Source of the DNA: Galbibacter mesophilus
GTDB taxonomy: Bacteria > Bacteroidota > Bacteroidia > Flavobacteriales > Flavobacteriaceae
Length of the DNA stretch: 64,000 nt
Assembly: GCF_023721415.1 (NCBI RefSeq)
Contig: NZ_JAMQVC010000001.1
Coordinates: 744,001-808,000, forward strand
Reading direction: 5' to 3'
Shown in pieces: positions 61,374 to 64,000 of this stretch. Each line of letters begins with the position of its first letter. Position 1 is the first letter of the stretch. A model generated the notes under the pieces. It ran no database searches and had not been told where the DNA came from. It was given only the letters and a program-made list of their open reading frames with translations. The position numbers and the translations under genes are program-made.

Positions 61374-61898
61374 TTAATGCTTTTCTGAAACTTTAACTTC
61401 CACTGCACCTGTGTCAACTAAAAGTCGTGTTAATTCGTCTTCGTTGTTATTCAAAGTAACTTCCATTAAAAAATGGTCGTCTGTAGTTCTTACATCTGGG
61501 TTCTCAGCTTTTTTAAATGGCCATAATTTACTTCTCATATAAAAAGTAATTACCATTAAGTGAGCTGCAAAGAAAACCGTCATTTCGAACATAATTGGTA
61601 CAAAGGCCGGCATGTTTTCAATAAAACTAAAACTTGGTTTACCACCAATGTTTTGAGGCCAATCTTCAATCATGATGAAATTCATCATCAATACAGCTAC
61701 CGTAATACCAACACATCCATACATAAAAGATGTTATGGCTATTCTTGTTGGCGCCAAGCCCATTGCTTTATCTAGACCGTGTACAGGAAAAGGTGTATAA
61801 ATCTCCTCAATATGATGATGCGCCTCTTTAACACGCTTTACTGCCGACATTAAAATGTCGTCATCATTGTATATCGCTTGTATAACTTTTGAAGCCAT
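61374..61898 (-). CDS. actD: Alternative complex III subunit ActD (DUF3341)
   Basis: 174 residues. The N-terminal cytoplasmic part has YTPFPVHGLDKAMGLAPTRI, the DUF3341 signature. Two membrane spans follow (GCVGITVAVLMMNFIMI and the AFVPIMFEMTVFFAAHLMV region). It is a structural ACIII subunit. It starts 3 bp after actC and ends 9 bp before actE, so the genes are tightly coupled. Confidence 0.92.
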   Translation of the reverse strand: MASKVIQAIYNDDDILMSAVKRVKEAHHHIEEIYTPFPVHGLDKAMGLAPTRIAITSFMYGCVGITVAVLMMNFIMIEDWPQNIGGKPSFSFIENMPAFVPIMFEMTVFFAAHLMVITFYMRSKLWPFKKAENPDVRTTDDHFLMEVTLNNNEDELTRLLVDTGAVEVKVSEKH

Positions 61899-61901
61899 AA
61901 A

Positions 61902-63638
61902 TTACTTTATTAAATTTTTTGCTTGACCTGCCCAATCATCTCTTTGTGCTCTTCCTGGGAATTTTCCAGTTATCGCATCCAAAAGATTATATTCTTTTTC
62001 AGACATTCTACTTACTTGTTCGTAGGTATAGATTCCTATTTGGTTAAGTGTCTTTTCCATCACAGGTCCAATCCCATCAATTTTCTTCAAGTCGTCTGCC
62101 TTATCTTCTTTTTCGTTAAATGTTCCAAGAGCCGCAATTAGCTTTGCTTGCTTTTCAGCATCAATAGCAATACTTTCTGAAGAAGTTTCCTTAGTTACTT
62201 CAGCAATATCAGAAGTTCTGTTATCTGCTGCTGTACCTACCAAACTATTTCCAGAATCGCGTAATCTTTTATAACGCTCACCAGAAGATTTCAAAATTGT
62301 TTTTACCTCTGCCTGTGCAATTACAGGGAATGTTCTAGCGTAAAGAAGGAACAGCACAAAAAAGAATCCAATAGTTCCTAAAAAAATACCTACATCTACA
62401 AAAGTTGGAGAGAACATAGACCATGAAGATGGTAAGTGACCTTTACTTAGGTTAATCACGATAATATCAAAACGCTCAAACCACATCCCGATGTTAATAA
62501 TGATAGAACAAATAAAAGACCACATATAGTTTCTTCTCAACTTTTTAATCCAAAGCGTTTGTGGAACTACGAAGTTACAAATAATAAGCGCCCAGAAAGC
62601 CCACCAATAAGGACCTGTAGCCGCACCTATAGAAAGGTAGGTATAATCTTCGTAATTACTTCCAGAGTACCATGCAATAAAAAACTCTGTGATATACGCC
62701 ACACTCACAATACCTCCCGTTAAAAGGATTACTTTGTTCATGTACTCAATATGCACTCTAGTAATATACGCTTCCAGATTGGAAACTTTACGCATAATGA
62801 TAAGAAGCGTAAGTACCATTGCAAATCCAGAGAAAATCGCCCCTGCTACGAAGTAAGGAGGATAAATTGTACTGTGCCAACCAGGAATAACCGAAGTAGC
62901 AAAGTCAAAAGATACAATGGTGTGTACAGAAAGTACTAAAGGAGTTGCTAAACCGGCCAATACCAAAGATACTTCTTCGAATCGTTGCCAATCTTTCGCT
63001 CTACCACTCCATCCAAAACTTAATAAACTATATATTTTTTTCTGAAAAGGTTTTACAGCTCTATCACGTAACATCGCGAAATCGGGCAATAAACCTGTCC
63101 ACCAGAATACCAATGATACCGAAAGATATGTAGAGATCGCAAATACGTCCCAAAGTAATGGTGAGTTAAAGTTAACCCAAAGAGAACCGAACTGGTTTGG
63201 AATAGGCAATACCCAATAAGCTAACCAAGGTCTCCCCATGTGGATGATTGGAAACAATCCCGCCTGAACAACCGAGAATATGGTCATTGCCTCTGCAGAT
63301 CTGTTTACCGCCATTCTCCATTTTTGACGGAAAAGTAACAATACAGCAGAAATCAAGGTTCCTGCGTGACCGATACCTACCCACCATACAAAGTTGGTGA
63401 TATCCCAAGCCCATCCAATGGTTTTGTTTAATCCCCATACTCCAATACCAGTAGATATGGTATAGATAATACAGCCCAATCCCCATAGGAAGGCCACTAA
63501 AGCTATTGAAAAGACAATCCACCATTGTTTGTTTGCCCTACCTTCTACAGGAGCAGCAACGTCTACAGTAACATCGTGGTAAGATTTTTCTCCCGTTACT
63601 AAAGGTTCACGTATAGGTGCTTCGTAATGCGACGCCAT
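61902..63638 (-). CDS. actC: Alternative complex III subunit ActC with HhH-like C-terminal tail
   Basis: 578 residues. About ten membrane spans of the NrfD/PsrC fold make up residues 30-455, with WWVGIGHAGTLISAVLLLFR and FPIIHMGRPWLAYWV, the quinol-site region. After a linker, residues about 515-578 form an extra domain, KIDGIGPVMEKTLNQIGIYT with FPGRAQRDDWAGQA, resembling the helix-hairpin-helix-type module found at the ends of some Bacteroidota proteins. This tail is not part of the basic ActC fold. It starts 36 bp after actB. Confidence 0.92.
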   Translation of the reverse strand: MASHYEAPIREPLVTGEKSYHDVTVDVAAPVEGRANKQWWIVFSIALVAFLWGLGCIIYTISTGIGVWGLNKTIGWAWDITNFVWWVGIGHAGTLISAVLLLFRQKWRMAVNRSAEAMTIFSVVQAGLFPIIHMGRPWLAYWVLPIPNQFGSLWVNFNSPLLWDVFAISTYLSVSLVFWWTGLLPDFAMLRDRAVKPFQKKIYSLLSFGWSGRAKDWQRFEEVSLVLAGLATPLVLSVHTIVSFDFATSVIPGWHSTIYPPYFVAGAIFSGFAMVLTLLIIMRKVSNLEAYITRVHIEYMNKVILLTGGIVSVAYITEFFIAWYSGSNYEDYTYLSIGAATGPYWWAFWALIICNFVVPQTLWIKKLRRNYMWSFICSIIINIGMWFERFDIIVINLSKGHLPSSWSMFSPTFVDVGIFLGTIGFFFVLFLLYARTFPVIAQAEVKTILKSSGERYKRLRDSGNSLVGTAADNRTSDIAEVTKETSSESIAIDAEKQAKLIAALGTFNEKEDKADDLKKIDGIGPVMEKTLNQIGIYTYEQVSRMSEKEYNLLDAITGKFPGRAQRDDWAGQAKNLIK

Positions 63639-63674
63639 AATACTTTATATAATTATTCTTATTAATTTCTTTTT

Positions 63675-64000
63675 TTATGCTTCTTCTGTATTTCTAACTT
63701 TCGTGTGGTAGAATACATTCGGTTGCGTTCCTTTAAATCCAAGTAAGTGATACATACGGTTGTTTTCTTTCAACTCTACTATTTCACTTTCCTTGTCATT
63801 CACATCCCCAAACTTAATAGCTCCCGTGCTACAAGCCGCAGAACATGCTGTTTTGAACTCACCATCTTTAATAACTCTACCTTCTCTTTTGGCGTCCAGA
63901 ATTGTTTTTTGTGTCATTTGAATACACATAGAACATTTCTCCATAACCCCTCTAGACCTAACAGTTACATCTGGATTCAACACCATTCTTCCTAAGTCAT
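63675..64000 (-). CDS. actB: Alternative complex III iron-sulfur subunit ActB, N-terminal part beyond window
   Basis: Only the last 108 residues are visible; the frame is open to the window's right edge. RSRGVMEKCSMCIQMTQ and CSAACSTGAIKFGDV carry cysteines of the last ferredoxin-type 4Fe-4S sites. The tail NRMYHLLGFKGTQPNVFYH is typical of ActB. Full ActB joins a molybdopterin oxidoreductase-like domain (without cofactor) to an iron-sulfur domain. It precedes actC on the minus strand; actA would lie further upstream. Confidence 0.9.
   Translation of the reverse strand, partial: DLGRMVLNPDVTVRSRGVMEKCSMCIQMTQKTILDAKREGRVIKDGEFKTACSAACSTGAIKFGDVNDKESEIVELKENNRMYHLLGFKGTQPNVFYHTKVRNTEEA

Noticed and set aside
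1-64000. tRNA, rRNA, CRISPR array, prophage or complete insertion sequence
   Set aside because: No cloverleaf with a GGTTCGA arm, no regularly spaced direct repeats and no transposase or integrase motifs were seen.

Overview
The window reads as a piece of a Flavobacteriaceae (Bacteroidota) chromosome, probably marine. The DNA is AT-rich. Several genes are preceded by the Bacteroidota promoter pattern TTG-N19..23-TAnnTTTG. Other lineage markers are a type IX secretion C-terminal domain, an alternative complex III respiratory operon, and many lipoproteins. About 59 protein genes are called. I saw no rRNA, tRNA, CRISPR array, prophage or intact insertion sequence.

Layout, left half. 1-4.6 kb: a truncated FAD oxidoreductase, a sulfatase lipoprotein, a ClpP-type protease and a membrane fatty acid hydroxylase. 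4.7-8.7 kb (minus): a five-gene arsenosugar operon, transcribed as AhpD-like protein, radical SAM ArsS, TIGR04282 glycosyltransferase, purine nucleoside phosphorylase, ArsM. A HAD phosphatase and an MFS sugar porter diverge from it (8.9-11.2 kb). 11.3-19.9 kb (plus): molybdenum cofactor genes moaD, moaA, moaC, mobA, a MoeB-rhodanese fusion, a TauE/SafE exporter, moeA, xdhC and a MocA-like cytidylyltransferase. moaE is absent, a small nuclease-like ORF is inserted, and the spacers hold repeats. 19.9-23.5 kb: two lipoproteins, one an M13 metallopeptidase, and a TPR-like protein. 23.6-23.75 kb: a candidate small RNA. 23.9-27.0 kb: an SDR and a membrane M28 peptidase.

Layout, right half. 27.2-36.4 kb: CBS protein, zinc-ribbon protein, GNAT-nitrilase fusion, a short SSB, an unlisted 54-residue Lys/Cys-rich protein, ferritin, Tex, an HDAC-like deacetylase and MetG. 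36.5-39.7 kb: a DUF1800/DUF1501 secreted pair. 39.9-45.9 kb: YraN, an ACT-domain protein, a TlpA-like thioredoxin and Mfd. 46-48.2 kb: SDR plus a disulfide reductase. 48.2-52.5 kb (minus): aminotransferase, GalE, amidohydrolase, TspO. 52.6-56.1 kb: WaaA, a repeat-rich lipoprotein, a PhyH dioxygenase and MscS. 56.4-64 kb (minus): a respiratory operon ActB(partial)-ActC-ActD-ActE-ActF-CoxII-CoxI that carries electrons from quinol to oxygen.

How the genes fit together. The arsenic genes form a plausible route: ArsM methylates arsenite, ArsS adds a deoxyadenosyl group, the phosphorylase removes adenine and the glycosyltransferase finishes the sugar. The Moco genes can make both guanylyl (MobA) and cytidylyl (MocA-like) cofactors, and XdhC points to a xanthine dehydrogenase family enzyme elsewhere. 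The most notable unexplained signals are a roughly 185-bp interspersed repeat with a compensated hairpin, two palindromic operator candidates (ferritin, PhyH), the candidate sRNA, and an HhH-like tail on ActC.
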